Shown piece by piece: positions 1 through 12,794 of a stretch of DNA of 64,000 bases. The notes beneath the pieces were generated by a model, which was not told the DNA's origin, made no database searches, and worked only from the letters and a program-made list of their open reading frames with translations. The stretch is from Polyodon spathula (taxonomy: Eukaryota; Chordata; Actinopteri; Acipenseriformes; Polyodontidae). Every line of letters begins with the position of its first letter. The stretch's first letter is position 1. The position numbers were made by a program, and so were the translations under genes. The DNA lies in the NCBI RefSeq assembly GCF_017654505.1, contig NC_054545.1, positions 8,383,927-8,447,926 of the forward strand. The letters run 5' to 3'.

Positions 1-158
1 TGTCTCTAAACACAAAGTCTGTTGGAAAGCTGGTGATTTACAGCAGAATTTAACAGTATACAATTTAAATACAAATATTTTATCGCTGTTACAATAGCAT
101 AGGCCATCACAGCTAAGTCACCACGAGCACCCCTCTTGTGTTTCTTTGTCCTGTACAG

Positions 159-997
159 TAGGGGTGGGACAAAGTCAGTGCTGCATTGTTTTGATTTAGG
201 TTGCTAAAATCTAGTTTTCAGCATTGGCGGTAAAATGCCAGAAATGGTCGACAAAGCAAAAAAAGCAAAGTAGATTTCAGCTGATGATCTTGTCAAGGTA
301 TTGCCCAAATAAACTGTACATACAGATAGAGGTAATTATTTTGCACATCTTGTAAAGTGCCTTTGGGGAAAATATGATCGTTCACTATTTAGCTTCAGAA
401 TCACACATTAAATGAAAGGCTACTACAGAGGCTGCTGAACAGAATGGAACATAAACAGCTTTCAGGAAACAAACCCAAGTCAGCGCAGACAAAAAGTATT
501 CCTGTGGGTTGTAGCCAAGTTAAATCAGTACTACAGGTACGATCTAGCACAGCCACCTCTCTTCAAACAACCTGCTGCTTACTTTTTAAACACAGTTAGA
601 ATTTTAGACCCAAATAGTCATGTTTTCTTTCTTTTGACTCAGTACTAATAAAATAAATGATTGGATGTAACAAATAACATGAATGTGCTGCATATATTGC
701 CTTTATTAAAGTATGCCAGATGCCCTTGTTTAACTGAGTTTTGGGACGGTTTCTAATGGATTTCCACATCTGTCTAACTTGGCAAAGCTGTGCCTTACAC
801 TTCCAACCAATTCAGTGGATGCAGAACGTGCAGTCTCAATGTATGGGCAAGTCCACACCAGACAGAGAATGTCGGCAAAAACTTCTGGGGGATGTTGCAT
901 GCTTACCTTTAACAAATGACAGGTTTATTTAATGTTTAAATGCAAAATATCCACAAAATCCTAATTTTATTCCATAACCTATTTAAGTAGACCCCTA
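159..997 (+). mobile_element. Degenerate hAT transposon relic
   Basis: The segment starts with TAGGGGTGGGAC and ends with GTAGACCCCTA, so the outer seven bases are an inverted TAGGGGT/ACCCCTA pair of the kind seen at hAT ends. Between them is a broken transposase ending about 80 bases before the right end, the expected distance. The 8 bases outside each end do not match, so no target duplication is visible and the exact termini are uncertain. About 840 bp is far below an autonomous hAT, which implies a large internal deletion. Confidence 0.45.
562..919 (+). pseudogene. hAT transposase C-terminal remnant (dimerisation domain)
   Basis: Two blocks resemble the C-terminal half of a hAT transposase. 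The first, from 562, reads FKQPAAYFLNTVRILDPN, like the stretch before the dimerisation domain. The second, from 779 to the TGA at 917-919, reads LAKLCLTLPTNSVDAERAVS, which fits the hAT C-terminal pattern in which a Leu/Ala-rich helix is followed by P-x-x-S-x-x-x-E-R-x-F-S. The blocks are in different frames and are separated by stops, so the gene is dead. In the living family this domain dimerises the nuclear transposase. Which hAT subfamily it came from cannot be told here. Confidence 0.6.
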
Positions 998-3204
998 TTA
1001 ATAGTATGATGAAAAAACTGAAAATGTTGATTGGAAATAACCCTTAAGCAAAACTGAAATCAACATTTTTGGGACAGACTTAATTTGAATGTGTTTACAA
1101 GAATCTTAAGTTAATGAAAGAATTATATCCTCTAATTATAGATAATTACAAAAAAAAGCATAAGGCTAAATATAGTGATTCCTTACAGTTAACTTGAAAT
1201 TAAAGAAAATGTTCCACTTAATTTATGGAGTTTTTCATCGTTAATATGCAATTATATGCTTGATTGCCTGAATTCTATGTGCCCTTGGACAACATTAGTA
1301 ATTTACACATTGACATTACCCAGAAAACTGTTTTAGAGACAAGTAAGGGGTTTCTAAATAGTATGCATTGTTACAGACCCTGTTTTTTGTTACAATTACA
1401 GATTGCAAAGTAGTGTAAGCAAAAATAAATGTCTTAATTCATTATTTATTGTGCCATTAACACTCCTTTGCAAATTTAATGCAAATTGATATTCTTTTTG
1501 AATTTCACATTTTATTATTTAATTAATGAGAAGCATAGGATGTGTAGGTAAACCACTAAAAATATCAAATTAAGTCAGAACTAGATCTCTTGAATGAGAG
1601 AGAGAGAGAGAGAGAGAAACCTTTGTATTAAATTATCAGCCCTACAATTATTGTGCTGAACTTGCATTGAATCCACTATGCAAGGAGTCTAATATTTGGG
1701 GAACTGTAATAGTCTTCATCAAAATGAAGAGACTATTGAGAATGCTGTGATGCTCATGCCAGTTCTGAAAATCTCTTAAAGATGTGTTTTTACTACTTTA
1801 GATTATTTTATTTTTATGTATGCCTTTAATGTATGTTAAGTTAATTAGGTAAACACACCAAAAATCTACCAAATACCGGTGTGCTTTTTTTTCTGCCTAA
1901 TCCAGTCTACATACACACTGTTACTGTGTGGAAATCACTTTGTAAAGCAATCTAACTGTACATGATCACGCCTCCCCCGCCAGCAACTTGCAGTTCGTAT
2001 TCTTCACATGCTGCATAGAGAAACTGAGCCAACTCAATCATCTAGACAAGCCTCATTTGATGCCTGCCTGCTTAGAAATAATGGAAGGAGGTGCTGTGAA
2101 GAGTAGAATGTCAAGATAGACAAATGCTATAATCATGGGTTCTATCTCAGTGTAAGGAGGTTGGACATTCTAGAATCTGTGCTGGAAAATGATGTATCCG
2201 AGAGTTTACCTCTAAATACAGTATGGATAATACAATTTATACCATAAACTGGCTCTGACTACCGATTGAAACTGAGAGAAGGATATTGAACAGGACAAAA
2301 CAAGATTGACCTCTATTTTAGCACCTGCATTTGTGAGATGCGAAATAGTGGCTTTCTCCTGAGGGTATTATGTTCCATTGAAAAGCAATGGGTAAAGAAG
2401 TTGGTTCTATAGAGTCTTCTGCGTTTCTATCACAATGCAACTTAATTTTGCTTGCAGCGTGAGAGCGCAGTGGCACATGATGCTGGTTACCTGCAGCTCA
2501 GCTTTCAGAACATGCAGATAGTACTAATGAGTAAAGGCAAACATGCATTTCAGATGTTTTACTTGCAAGCACAAACTGATTTGTTTTACATTTGGAATTA
2601 AGTCTGGATTATGGATTATGTTTAATATAAGTGAAGGGTCCTCAATTGATGATAAAGCAATAGTCATGAATGAAACATGCAGTCAACTCTCATTCAGACA
2701 AATTTAGATAAAACAGAACTCATAAAGTCTACCTTCCTACCTTAAACCCGCTTAGACATTGCAGAGACCAAACCAATGCATTGCCACTAATTTACTACCT
2801 TTATAATGCTGCAGATATCATGTTGTATGCTGAAGAGCTGTGTGCATTTAGATTCATTTAAATTTAGTTTTCTATGCGCTGATAAAACCAAAATACTTTA
2901 TATAACTCTGTTCACATTAGTAAGACCAGTATTACAGCAAATAAATCAGAATCAATCCTAACCTGAGTCTGAGAGATTTTAAAAGTCAGAAGTGGATAAA
3001 CTGTACTAAGCCTTTGGGACAATGCTTGTGTGTTCAAGGATTTACTGAGCCTGTGTTGTGCTGCATTTTAAATCTAACATTTTAGAATCTGAGGCCTACT
3101 ATCATATTGATCTACAGTACAGGTATGTGGCTTTAGCTATCTCTAACCACTCTGGCTATATTGATTTGTTATACTTTATATTGCTCATGGATGACATGCA
3201 TTTT
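998..3204. other. No recognised gene or element; one short (GA)n
   Basis: AT-rich, high-complexity sequence without a supportable coding region. The only simple repeat is a (GA) run at 1595-1617. Confidence 0.6.
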
Positions 3205-3205
3205 A

Positions 3206-3277
<72 letters not shown>
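3205..3277. repeat. (TAA)n microsatellite, 73 bp
   Basis: An uninterrupted trinucleotide array. The poly-Tyr frame on the minus strand is a by-product of it, not a gene. Confidence 0.97.
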
Positions 3278-3399
3278 CAGACTTTGGTGAATCCCTGTGC
3301 TTATGTACATGTTTAGATGATAGAATTAATTGGATAGTCACCAGAAATGAAACATGGGTAATTTGTATTCAAAACCTAATTTACATGTAAAACATTTAT

Positions 3400-4320
3400 C
3401 AATTAGTCAATCTTTATTTTATATAGCACCTTTCATAGTGGAACACCATCCCAAAGCACTTTACAAGATGCAGTAAATACAAGAACATCCATAATACTTC
3501 AAATAGAGAAATTCATAATACATGATATACAGTGGAAGGTACATAATACATGAGAGTAGCATAATAAATGAAATAGTACACTAAATACAGTGGAAAGTGT
3601 AGAATAAATGCTAGTAACAATATGTGAAATAGTAGCAGCAGCTAATAACAGATATCAGGCTTAATGAGCAGGGAAAGCAAGAGAGAACAGGTGGGTTTTG
3701 AGAGCTAGGAGAGAGTACCAAAGAGTCTGAGCCATGAAGCTAAATGAGCGTTGTCCAAGTGTGGTGCACTTTTGCTTGGGGATCACAAGCAAACCAGAGT
3801 CAGAGGACCTCAGCTTGCTGGCAGGAACATAATGGGTCAGCAGGTTGAGGAGGTACTCGGGACCTGGGTGATGAAGTGCATTGTAGGTGAGCAGGAGAGT
3901 TTTGAACATAATCCTGAACTTTACAGGTAGCCAGTGCAGCTGGGCAAGACGGGGGGGGTTGATGTGATCATGTTTTTTTACATCTGGTAAGGATCCTGGC
4001 AGCAGCATTCTGAACTAGCTGCAGTTGGTTAATGGTGTGTGCCAGGAGACCACCATATAGAGAGTTGCAGGAGTCGAGACGAGACAAATGCATGACAAGG
4101 TATCTCCGCATCCGAGAGGGAAAGGTAGGGACGGACTTTGGAGATTGTAGAAGGAACATTTGACCACGGAGGAGATGTGGGCATTAAAGGAGAGGTTGCT
4201 GTCAAGATGTACACCAAGGGGGGAAGGCAGAAGCAGACAATTGGCAGACATCCAAGCCTCGATGTTTTGAATGCAGGCAGTCGGACCATGGCAAAGGGGC
4301 TACTAGGGTCGAGTTTTAAG
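3400..4320 (-). mobile_element. 5'-truncated L2/CR1/Rex-like LINE, 3' end
   Basis: Read on the minus strand, this is the end of a reverse-transcriptase ORF followed by a 3' UTR of about 260 bases. The 3' UTR (TTATATAGCACCTTTCATAG near 3420 on the plus strand) recurs at 30638-30780, which supports a dispersed family. The copy stops near 4320, as expected for target-primed reverse transcription that aborts early. The clade (L2, CR1 or Rex1) is inferred from the protein pattern only. Confidence 0.75.
3661..4315 (-). pseudogene. LINE reverse transcriptase C-terminus, frameshifted
   Basis: Three consecutive minus-strand frames together give the distal RT region of L2/CR1-like elements: LGVHLDSNLSFNAHISSVVK (about 4210-4150), then RLDSCNSLYGG and INQLQLVQNAAARILT (about 4085-4000), then HINPPRLAQLHWLPVKFRI and LRSSDSGLLVIP, ending at the TAA at 3661-3663. 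The marker motifs LD..L.F..H, RLD.CN.L, L..VQN.AAR and LHWLPV.FR are all visible. At least two frameshifts separate the blocks. A 7-8 base G/C run near 3950 lies at one frame change. The catalytic YADD region is upstream and missing. The protein would have driven element reverse transcription; it cannot now. Confidence 0.8.
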
Positions 4321-4445
4321 TAGAGCTGGGTGACAAAAAAACAATCTGACATGATTAATTAATGTTGCTTTGAGTGCTGCATTGGCTAAGATATTTCTCT
4401 ATCTTGATCAAATCTCCGTACAGTTGCCATGTTTGTAAGTTATCT
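4321..4445. repeat. Possible MITE fragment with a related stretch at 15.46 kb
   Basis: TAGAGCTGGGTGACA begins directly after the LINE. The following ATTTCTCTATCTTGATCA... TGCCATGTTTG (4389-4436) has a recognisable relative at about 15462-15506. The type of element is not identified. Confidence 0.3.
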
Positions 4446-4840
4446 CATGCCTCATGTCTCACTTGTGAAATCAGATCTTGAATTCATCCAGCCTGAAGAA
4501 AATAATTACTGTACACTGTTCCAGCAGCTGCACAAGGTCACATGCGCAATGAGTCCAGGTAGTCTTCCTCATACATTCATTTGCATAAATGCACTTCTGA
4601 CTGTTCAACAATAAGGTACTCTTTAAGGTAAGATATTTCTTTAAAAGGCAAGTGTAATTCTTAAGGTGATTTAATTTGAGCCAATATTATGTTTATGCAA
4701 GTATGTTATTTTCACATTCTGTCAACCAAAAACAAATATTCCAATATTTAATATGTTTTCACTAGTTTATGGTATACTTTTTTTGTTTTTGTTTTTCACC
4801 TTACTGAGACATCCTCCTGCAGTGAATAAAAACTATACCA
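4446..4840. other. No recognised feature
   Basis: AT-rich sequence between two transposon fragments; the short open frames show no family signature. Confidence 0.5.
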
Positions 4841-4844
4841 CGAA

Positions 4845-5000
4845 CGCTCGTTCCAGGAAGATGGCAAGATGAAATTAGGAAACACGCTGGAGCAACATGG
4901 ATGAGGGACACAGCAAACAGGCTTTTGTGGGAGATACTTGGGGAGGCATCATCCAGCAGTGGATTGAAAAAGGCTGAAGATGACGATGATATAAACAGCG
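4845..5000 (+). pseudogene. Non-LTR retrotransposon C-terminal scrap (RTE-like)
   Basis: In one plus-strand frame the sequence reads RPGRWQDEIRKHAGATWMRD followed by TANRLLWEILGEA. This is the G-R-P-x-x-R-W-x-D-E-I...A-G-x-x-W-x-R...A-x-D-R-x-x-W...L-G-E-A-F-x-Q-Q-W tail found at the end of many vertebrate endonuclease/RT LINE proteins. One base is missing after LGEA; the alternative frame continues with IQQWIEKG and a stop. The following GATGACGATGAT-like stretch is a plausible 3'-terminal simple repeat of such elements. Only the last 45 or so codons are present. Assignment to RTE rather than another clade is inference. Confidence 0.6.
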
Positions 5001-5027
5001 GCAGAATGCACATGGGAAACTGTGCAT

Positions 5028-5049
5028 CCCCCCCCCCCCCCCCCCCCCC
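5028..5049. repeat. Poly(C) tract, 22 bp
   Basis: An uninterrupted run of 22 C, unusual in this AT-rich sequence. It is prone to length error in sequencing. Confidence 0.9.
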
Positions 5050-8000
5050 GGATTCTCTCTTTTTCTCTATAAAGGAGGTACATATGGCTGCATCCAACAT
5101 ATCCCTGTACTTCATTTTTATTTATTTCTTTACTACATTTACTCCCTTTTAAACTATAATATTAAAATGCAGGCTTCCAATTGTGGTAGGATTATAAAGT
5201 ATATCCCTCACTTTTTTACCTTTACTGATGTATACAGCACATCACTTTGGATTGAATGAGCAGTGACACATTTATTATTAGTGTTTACCAGGGCTTTTAT
5301 AAATACATAAATACATCTGCCAATTAAATAACCCACTCAGAGGAAGATAACAAGCTAAATGTTACACTGGCAACAGAAAATGTAATTCAATTAGGCCTTT
5401 TATACTCTACTATATAATTCAGAAGAAAAAAAATTATATTAATATGCACAATGAAACTTTCTGTTTAGAAGTTTCAAGGACGAAGAACTGAAACATTTAC
5501 ATTGATGCTTGATCCCGATAAAAGAAATATCTGAAATATCAACACCAGGCAGTTGGGGAAATTAATTCCAGCCAGGTTTAATACCATTATCTTAATTTGT
5601 CTTCTTGAAAGGTTTCACATTCAGTGTCATTCAATACTATTAAAAGATTGTTGTTTTCTCCCTGCTACTGCCTTCAATACACACAGACTTGTCAGCACCC
5701 TGCAGGGTATTTCAATTCCTCCAAATAATGTCTTCTACCAAAATCAGCTTCCCACTAGGTTACCAAATATAATCAATGTTTATGCTGGTAAACTTGTATC
5801 TCCATTTACTTTGGTTCTAATTGTTTTCTGGATGCATTAAAGGCTAAATAAAGTAATGGCAGCACTGTGTTTCCATTCAAAAGCTTCTAACCCACTGTTA
5901 TTTTAAATGTGTACGGATAACTTTATGAATGCTACAAACAAATAATATTGACAGCAAGTCCTTAAATATTTGTCAAGTCAGACAAAAAAAAAAAATTTCC
6001 TTTCCAGAAAAAAGGCTTGCTTTACTGGTAGCTTTGGCGACAAGCACAGGTGTTGAAAAGTAGCAACTGAGAAAATGATCTTATACAGTAAACAGTAAGC
6101 ATACATTATACTATATGAAACAATTCCCTATGAAATAACTATCACCAACTAGTACAGGTCTCATAGTTAAATGACAGTGACAGATAGCTAAATGTATGTA
6201 TTATGCACATAGTGTTTTTAATTTTACTATTACATGTATCTGCATGTGTCTCAATACGAGTTTCCACCTGACAAACTCAATAATCGACTCTACAATGTTC
6301 TTTATGGTATGTTTGAGAATCATGGGTTTGATTCCAAAATTAAAATCCAAAATACACGCACGCCATAGGCTGCTTTGCCCACGTAAATGTGTTTTACATA
6401 TTTTACAAGGTAGTTTGTTACCTTGAAACCTGTGTTGAAATTAGTAGGAAGAGCATGTCTGTGTTTGGATCCCAGAGCGACAGTCTGTACAATAGCTAGC
6501 TTCACTTCAAAAGTACATTGGAATGTAAAGAAACAAGACTTTGAGCAAATTCAGCTGTATAACGTTTTTGGTTTTTCATCCATATATGAAACAAACCAAA
6601 AAAAAACTTTGTAAATAATGCTTTCACTCCACATTTAGAGTTTGCATGCAGTACATGTCCAAACATGAAATGCAATACAGATGCAGGGATGATTCTTTTC
6701 TCAAGTGGACAGAATCATCAGTAGGGGTCTGAAAAAAACAATTCAAGTGATAGATTATAAAAGGGCAGCCTAATTCCAGTTGATGTGGTTTTGCAAAACA
6801 AAGGTTTTCCAGTTTGTCAATTCCTGCTCTCAGAGCTCCAAGGTAAGTAGATGTGAAAAATGGATGTTGTCACTTGTCCCAGTTATTGGAAAGTGGAATT
6901 AGAGCTGTGAGTGTTCAGAGCGCCTTGAGTCTGTCAGCAGCTTCTACCTAATACAGGATCGTTAATATTGTGCCAGATGAGTAAAGCTGATCCAGGGGCC
7001 ATTCTCAGAACACTAAAGTGCTTTAAGTGGAAACCCCAAGGTCAAAAGGAAACGAACAATAACAGCACCTACCCACTTGTGTGGCAACTCTATGCATTGT
7101 ATCATTCAAAATGAGTCATATTTACATACAGTGATAGTCATAAACTGTTAAAACATGCTTGTTTTTGTTTAAATTTTAAAATGCATATGAAAAAATCTAG
7201 CACAGCATTTTAATATTGTATTAATGTGATAAATGAATTGCCCAGGAGTTAAATGTGGTTCCTGGGCATCTACCTCCAGCAAGAGAATAAAGGGTAAAAA
7301 AACCAAAAAAAAACAAATGATACTTTGAATAGGAAGTAATGCAGGTCCTATTGTGTGGTTAATTGGGCTTGGCTGAATATAGCCATTGGAAAACTGTACA
7401 ATTAGCACGTAGACGGGTGCATGACCACTTTAGGCACATTATTCTTTTGAATATGGGGACAATGCTGTATAAAGTCAATGTAGCAAAAAAAAAACAATAT
7501 CGATAATGGTCACTGTTTTCACAATATGCAGGACAATCCTCATCTTGACAAAGATAAATCAACTTAAATTAATGTACAGGTAAACCATTGACCTTGGCTG
7601 AAGGACTGTTCAGATAAGAACAAAAGAAATATTAATACAGTATTTACCTGAGGTTTTTGTAAAACTATAAAAGCCTGTACATTGGGACTCTAATTAACTA
7701 GGCCCCTCTTGTCTACCTCCATTCTATTGTGTGCACAGCTTCTGCAATTTCCACTTAAACTTCATTTGCTTGGTAATGAAAAATGTCATCAGAGATTAAA
7801 AGCAAACCCCCCCCCAATGCCCACCACTTTTTCTTCTATGTCATTTTGTAAATGAAAAATGTAATCATTGTTGGGTTGAATAAAACCCCTGGAGGACCCT
7901 CTGAAGTGTGTCCTGTCATTCTATCAGCTACACGCCCTTATGAAGCATATGGTATAAATCTAATCTTATACATCTTTAATGGTTCATTCTATTGTTGTCT

Positions 8001-8664
8001 TATAAACGATGTTAAGGAGATTATTATACAGTTATAGCTATACATTGTTTAAAAATATAGCCAAGCCATTCCAAGAAACATTGTAAGCACTGTATTTAGC
8101 ACAATAAGGGCGTCATTCACTAAACGATGGTAAAACATCTGAAATACTGCATGCCAAGGGAAACCCATACTGCGTGCAAAAAAGAAGGCATGACCACTAT
8201 CCACTAATCTAATAATATGCATTAACAAGGCAAGCTAGATTATTGATAGTGCATGAAATTCTGCACACATTATGCACAGTTCATTGTAGTATATAAGGGC
8301 ACTCCAAAGGGAAGGGAAGTCCCGCTTACAGAGTCGACAGAGAGAAGGTATCTCATGATGCTTTGTCTTTGAAGTCTTGCAAATGACATGTTTAAACAGT
8401 CATTGTGTAAGCTTCCTTTTATATAAGCTATGGAAGGTGGCTATGTGATGTAGTGTTGGTTTATTTGTGCAATCAAGTGTGTTTTACCTATGAGGACAGA
8501 TGCTTTTAACATAATAAGGTGCAAAGTCTGGTGGACATATTAATAAAATATCCAGTTTCAAAACCCCAGATAGTATCCAATAAATGTTGAAAAGCTTGTA
8601 GATACAAAAACTGTAAATGACACTCATAGTCCCATTAGAAATCCTATTACAATCACATTTCACA
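5050..8664. other. No recognised gene or element
   Basis: About 3.6 kb of AT-rich sequence. The open frames (for example 5553-5840, 6196-6426 and 7169-7408 minus) lack recognisable motifs and I read them as chance. GGGCGTCATTCACTAAACG at about 8108 resembles the end of a MITE type common in fish and amphibians, but no matching right end was found. Confidence 0.5.
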
Positions 8665-10306
8665 TACAGTGTCTTGCGAAAGTATTGACCCCCCTTGGCA
8701 TTTTTCCTATTTTGTTGCCTTACAACCTGGAATTAAAATGGATTTTTATTTGGATTTCAGGTAATGGACATACACAAAATAGTCCAAATTGGTGAAGTGA
8801 AATGAGAAAAATAACTTGTTTAAAAAAATTCTAAAAAATAAATAACGGAAAAGTGGTGCGTGCATGTGTATTCACCCCCTTTGCTATTAAGCCTCTAAAT
8901 AAGATCTAGTGCAACCAATTACCTTCAGAAGTCACATAATTAGTTAAATAAAGTCCACCTGTGTGCAATCTAAGTGTCACATGATCTCAGTATACATACA
9001 CCTGTTCTGAAAGGCCCCAGAGTCTGCAACACCACTAAGCAAGGGGCACCACTAAGCAAGCGGCACCATGAAGACCAAGGAGCTCTCCAAACAGGTCAGG
9101 GACAAAGTTGTGGAGAAGTACAGATCAGGGTTGGGTTATAAAAAAATATGCAAAACTTTGAACATCCCACGGAGCACCATTAAAGCCATTATTAAAAAAT
9201 GGAAAGAATATGGCACCACAACAAACCTGCCAAGAGAGGGCCGCCCACCAAAACTCACAGACCAGGCAAGGAGGGCATTAATCAGAGAGGCAACAAAGAG
9301 ACCAAAGATAACCCTGAAGGAGCTGCAAAGCCCCACAGCGGAGATTAGAGTATCTCTCCATAGGAGCACTTTAAGCCGTACACTCCACAGAGCTGGGCTT
9401 TATGGAAGAGTGGCCAGAAAAAAGCCATTGCTTAAAGAAAAAAATAAGCAGACACATTTGGTGTTCGCCAAAAGGCATGTGGGAGACTCCCCAAACATAT
9501 GGAAGAAAGTACTCTGGTCAGATGAGACTAAAATTGAGCTTTTTGGCCATCAAGGAAAACGTTATGTCTGGCGCAAACCCAACACCTCTCATCACCCCGA
9601 GAACACCATCCCCACGTGAAGCATGGTGGTGGCAGCATCATGCTGTGGGGATGTTTTTCATCAGCAGGGACTCGGAAACTAGTCAGAATTGAAGGAATGA
9701 TGGATGGCGCTAAATACAGGGAAATTCTTGAGGGAAACCTGTTTCAGTCTTCCAGAGATTTGAGACTGGGACGGAGGTTCACCTTCCAGCAGGACAATGA
9801 CCCTAAGCATACTGCTAAAGCAACACTCGAGTGGTTTAAGGGGAAACATTTAAATGTCTTGGAATGGCCTAGTCAAAGCCCAGACCTCAATCCAATTGAG
9901 AATCTGTGGTATGACTTAAAGATTGTTGTACACCAGCGGAACCCATCCAACTTGAAGGAGCTGGAGAAGTTTTGCCTTGAAGAATGGGCAAAAATCCCAG
10001 TGGTTAGATGTGCCAAGCTTATAGATACATACCCCAAGAGACTTGCAGCTGTAATTGCTGCAAAAGGTGGCTCTACAAAGTATTGACTTTGGGGGGGTGA
10101 ATACTTATGCATGCTCAAGTTTTCAGTTTTTTTGTCTTATTTCTTGTTTGTTTCACAATAAAAAATATTTTGCATCTTCAAAGTGGTAGGCATGTTGTGT
10201 AAATCAAATGATACAAACCCCCAAAAAATCCATTTTAATTCCAGGTTGTAAGGCAACAAAATAGGAAAAATGCCAAGGGGGGTCAATACTTTTGCAAGCC
10301 ACTGTA
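8665..10306 (+). mobile_element. Nearly complete Tc1-like transposon
   Basis: The element occupies 8667-10304 (1638 bp) between TA dinucleotides at 8665-8666 and 10305-10306, the Tc1/mariner target duplication. The outer inverted repeats begin CAGTG and match almost perfectly for about 80 bp (8667-8746 against 10225-10304). A second, inner motif, GTATTCACCCCC-like, lies at about 8868-8882 and in reverse near 10095-10112, giving the IR/DR arrangement of two transposase-binding sites per end. A transposase reading frame fills the middle. The well-matched ends and single coding lesion suggest a fairly young insertion. Tc1 elements of this kind are widespread in fishes and known to move between species; that is family knowledge, not seen here. 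Confidence 0.95.
9068..10086 (+). pseudogene. Tc1 transposase, one frameshift
   Basis: This would encode a DNA transposase of about 340 residues that cuts and pastes the element. The first part runs from ATG 9068 to a premature TGA at 9617-9619. The rest continues in the next frame from 9616 to the TGA at 10084-10086. Only a one-base deletion at about 9614-9616 separates the halves. The N-terminus has paired-type helix-turn-helix segments (KQVRDKVVEKYRSG; ICKTLNIPRSTIKAIIKKW) and a GRP linker (REGRPPKL). The DDE catalytic residues are all present: D in [13 protein letters not shown] in [11 protein letters not shown] and E in [11 protein letters not shown], with the spacing of the DD34E class. 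[13 protein letters not shown] is the conserved central motif. Start chosen because it begins at the expected N-terminus (MKTKELSKQ). Non-functional as it stands unless the indel is a sequencing error. Confidence 0.93.
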
Positions 10307-10766
10307 TCTCATCTTTCAGTCACTTTCTCTTGGTCAGAAAATTATAAGTATAAAAATAAAAGGAAATATTGTTTTTATTAATTAGTATTAATTATTAAAC
10401 CTGATAGTTTAAAAAATAATAAATAGTGAATAGTAACCTGTAGTGAAAAGGTAAAAAGAAACCCAAATCAACTTTTATGAATTTATATTTTAGGCTTCAC
10501 ACCTCCACTTTAAAAATACAAGTTTGAAGGTAATTTCGGCATTCACCCAAGGTGGGGGAGATATACAGATATATAGACGGAGGTGTCTAGTGATATTCTA
10601 GTGATATTCTATTATGTTTAGTGGGAGATGCTCTTATTAAGCTGAGGGTTATGAACCTTCAAAGGATACTGACAGGTTTGTAATCGGTTCACATTCCAGC
10701 TGACAGAATTTGGCTACATACTGCCACCATGCTTCTCAAAACACACTTAAATTACGCTTCAATAAC
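10307..10766. other. No recognised feature
   Basis: AT-rich flank between the Tc1 element and a microsatellite. Confidence 0.5.
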
Positions 10767-11859
<1,093 letters not shown>

Positions 11860-12032
11860 TTGCTACATAATGCGGTTCCGTGACACTAAAATGGTGCCGC
11901 AGGAAATGAATTACGATATGCTAAGATGGACAAAACAGCAGTGTGATTTAAAGTGCTTTAAAAAAAATGAATCTCCCCAAAAAATGTACACGTTAATCAC
12001 AAAAATTTAACTGCGATTAATTGACAGCCCTA
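11860..12032. mobile_element. One end of a hAT-type element
   Basis: The stretch ends with GCGATTAATTGACAGCCCTA (12013-12032), the terminal sequence of a common fish hAT family whose other end would read TAGGGCTGTCAAT. Preceding bases (ATGGTGCCGCAGGAAATGAA and the TTAATCAC motif) fit subterminal sequence of that kind of element. No opposite end or target duplication was found, so this is a truncated copy with an arbitrary left boundary. Confidence 0.5.
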
Positions 12033-12794
12033 GTATATTTGTAAACAACCCTTTCACCAAGCTGCACGCTAGTCAGAATGTCTTTTGAAAGTTAGCATAT
12101 CTTCCTAGAGCCCACTTAAACACTTTGTTTACAGCATAACACCCTTTCTGCATAAGACTCTTGAGAACAGACCCATAGTCCAAAGGCTAACAGAGATCAT
12201 TATATTTGTTATTAAGGTGTAATTGTTTTTTTTCTTTTTTTCTGTAGTAAAGAATGCTACCACCTATCCACAATGTCTTTCCAGAGCTTAATTAGAAGTT
12301 AACTGGCTTTAAAAGAGAAAACGCTGTTCAAAAATTAAACATCAGATTGAACATATCCAACTTGTCCCTTATTTAGATTTTTCCAAAACTAATTTATGTT
12401 GCACGTGTTATTTAAAATACATAAGTCTATTATCCTGTTGAGTGCAGCTTTTTGTTTTATTATTTTTCTTATTGTGTAGATACAGTAGGCTGCCCCTAAT
12501 GAACATTTTCATAAAATGACTACTTGCATTATGTAAGTAAAACACACACACTCTTCATATCGATTCTAATACAGGCATTTATAATATTTATCTCAACTGT
12601 TTCTCTAATATTTTACTAAGTTTCATGTTATCAAGTACATCTATATTTAATTCTTCTCACCTGAGACAATGGAAAAAAATGTCACAGTAAGTTACTTTGA
12701 ACTTGTAGCTATAGGTACATGTTCTGAAAAGTCAGTTCTGAACAGGAGGCACAACACCAGGAATTATAGAACATTTTGTAACGTTCAAAACCAA
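12033..12794. other. No recognised feature
   Basis: AT-rich; no element ends or coding traces recognised. Confidence 0.5.

Noticed and set aside
3156..3341. Poly-Tyr open frame
   Set aside because: Translation of the (TAA)n array.
8100..8340. Possible MITE beginning GGGCGTCATTCACTAAACG
   Set aside because: No inverted partner or target duplication could be found.
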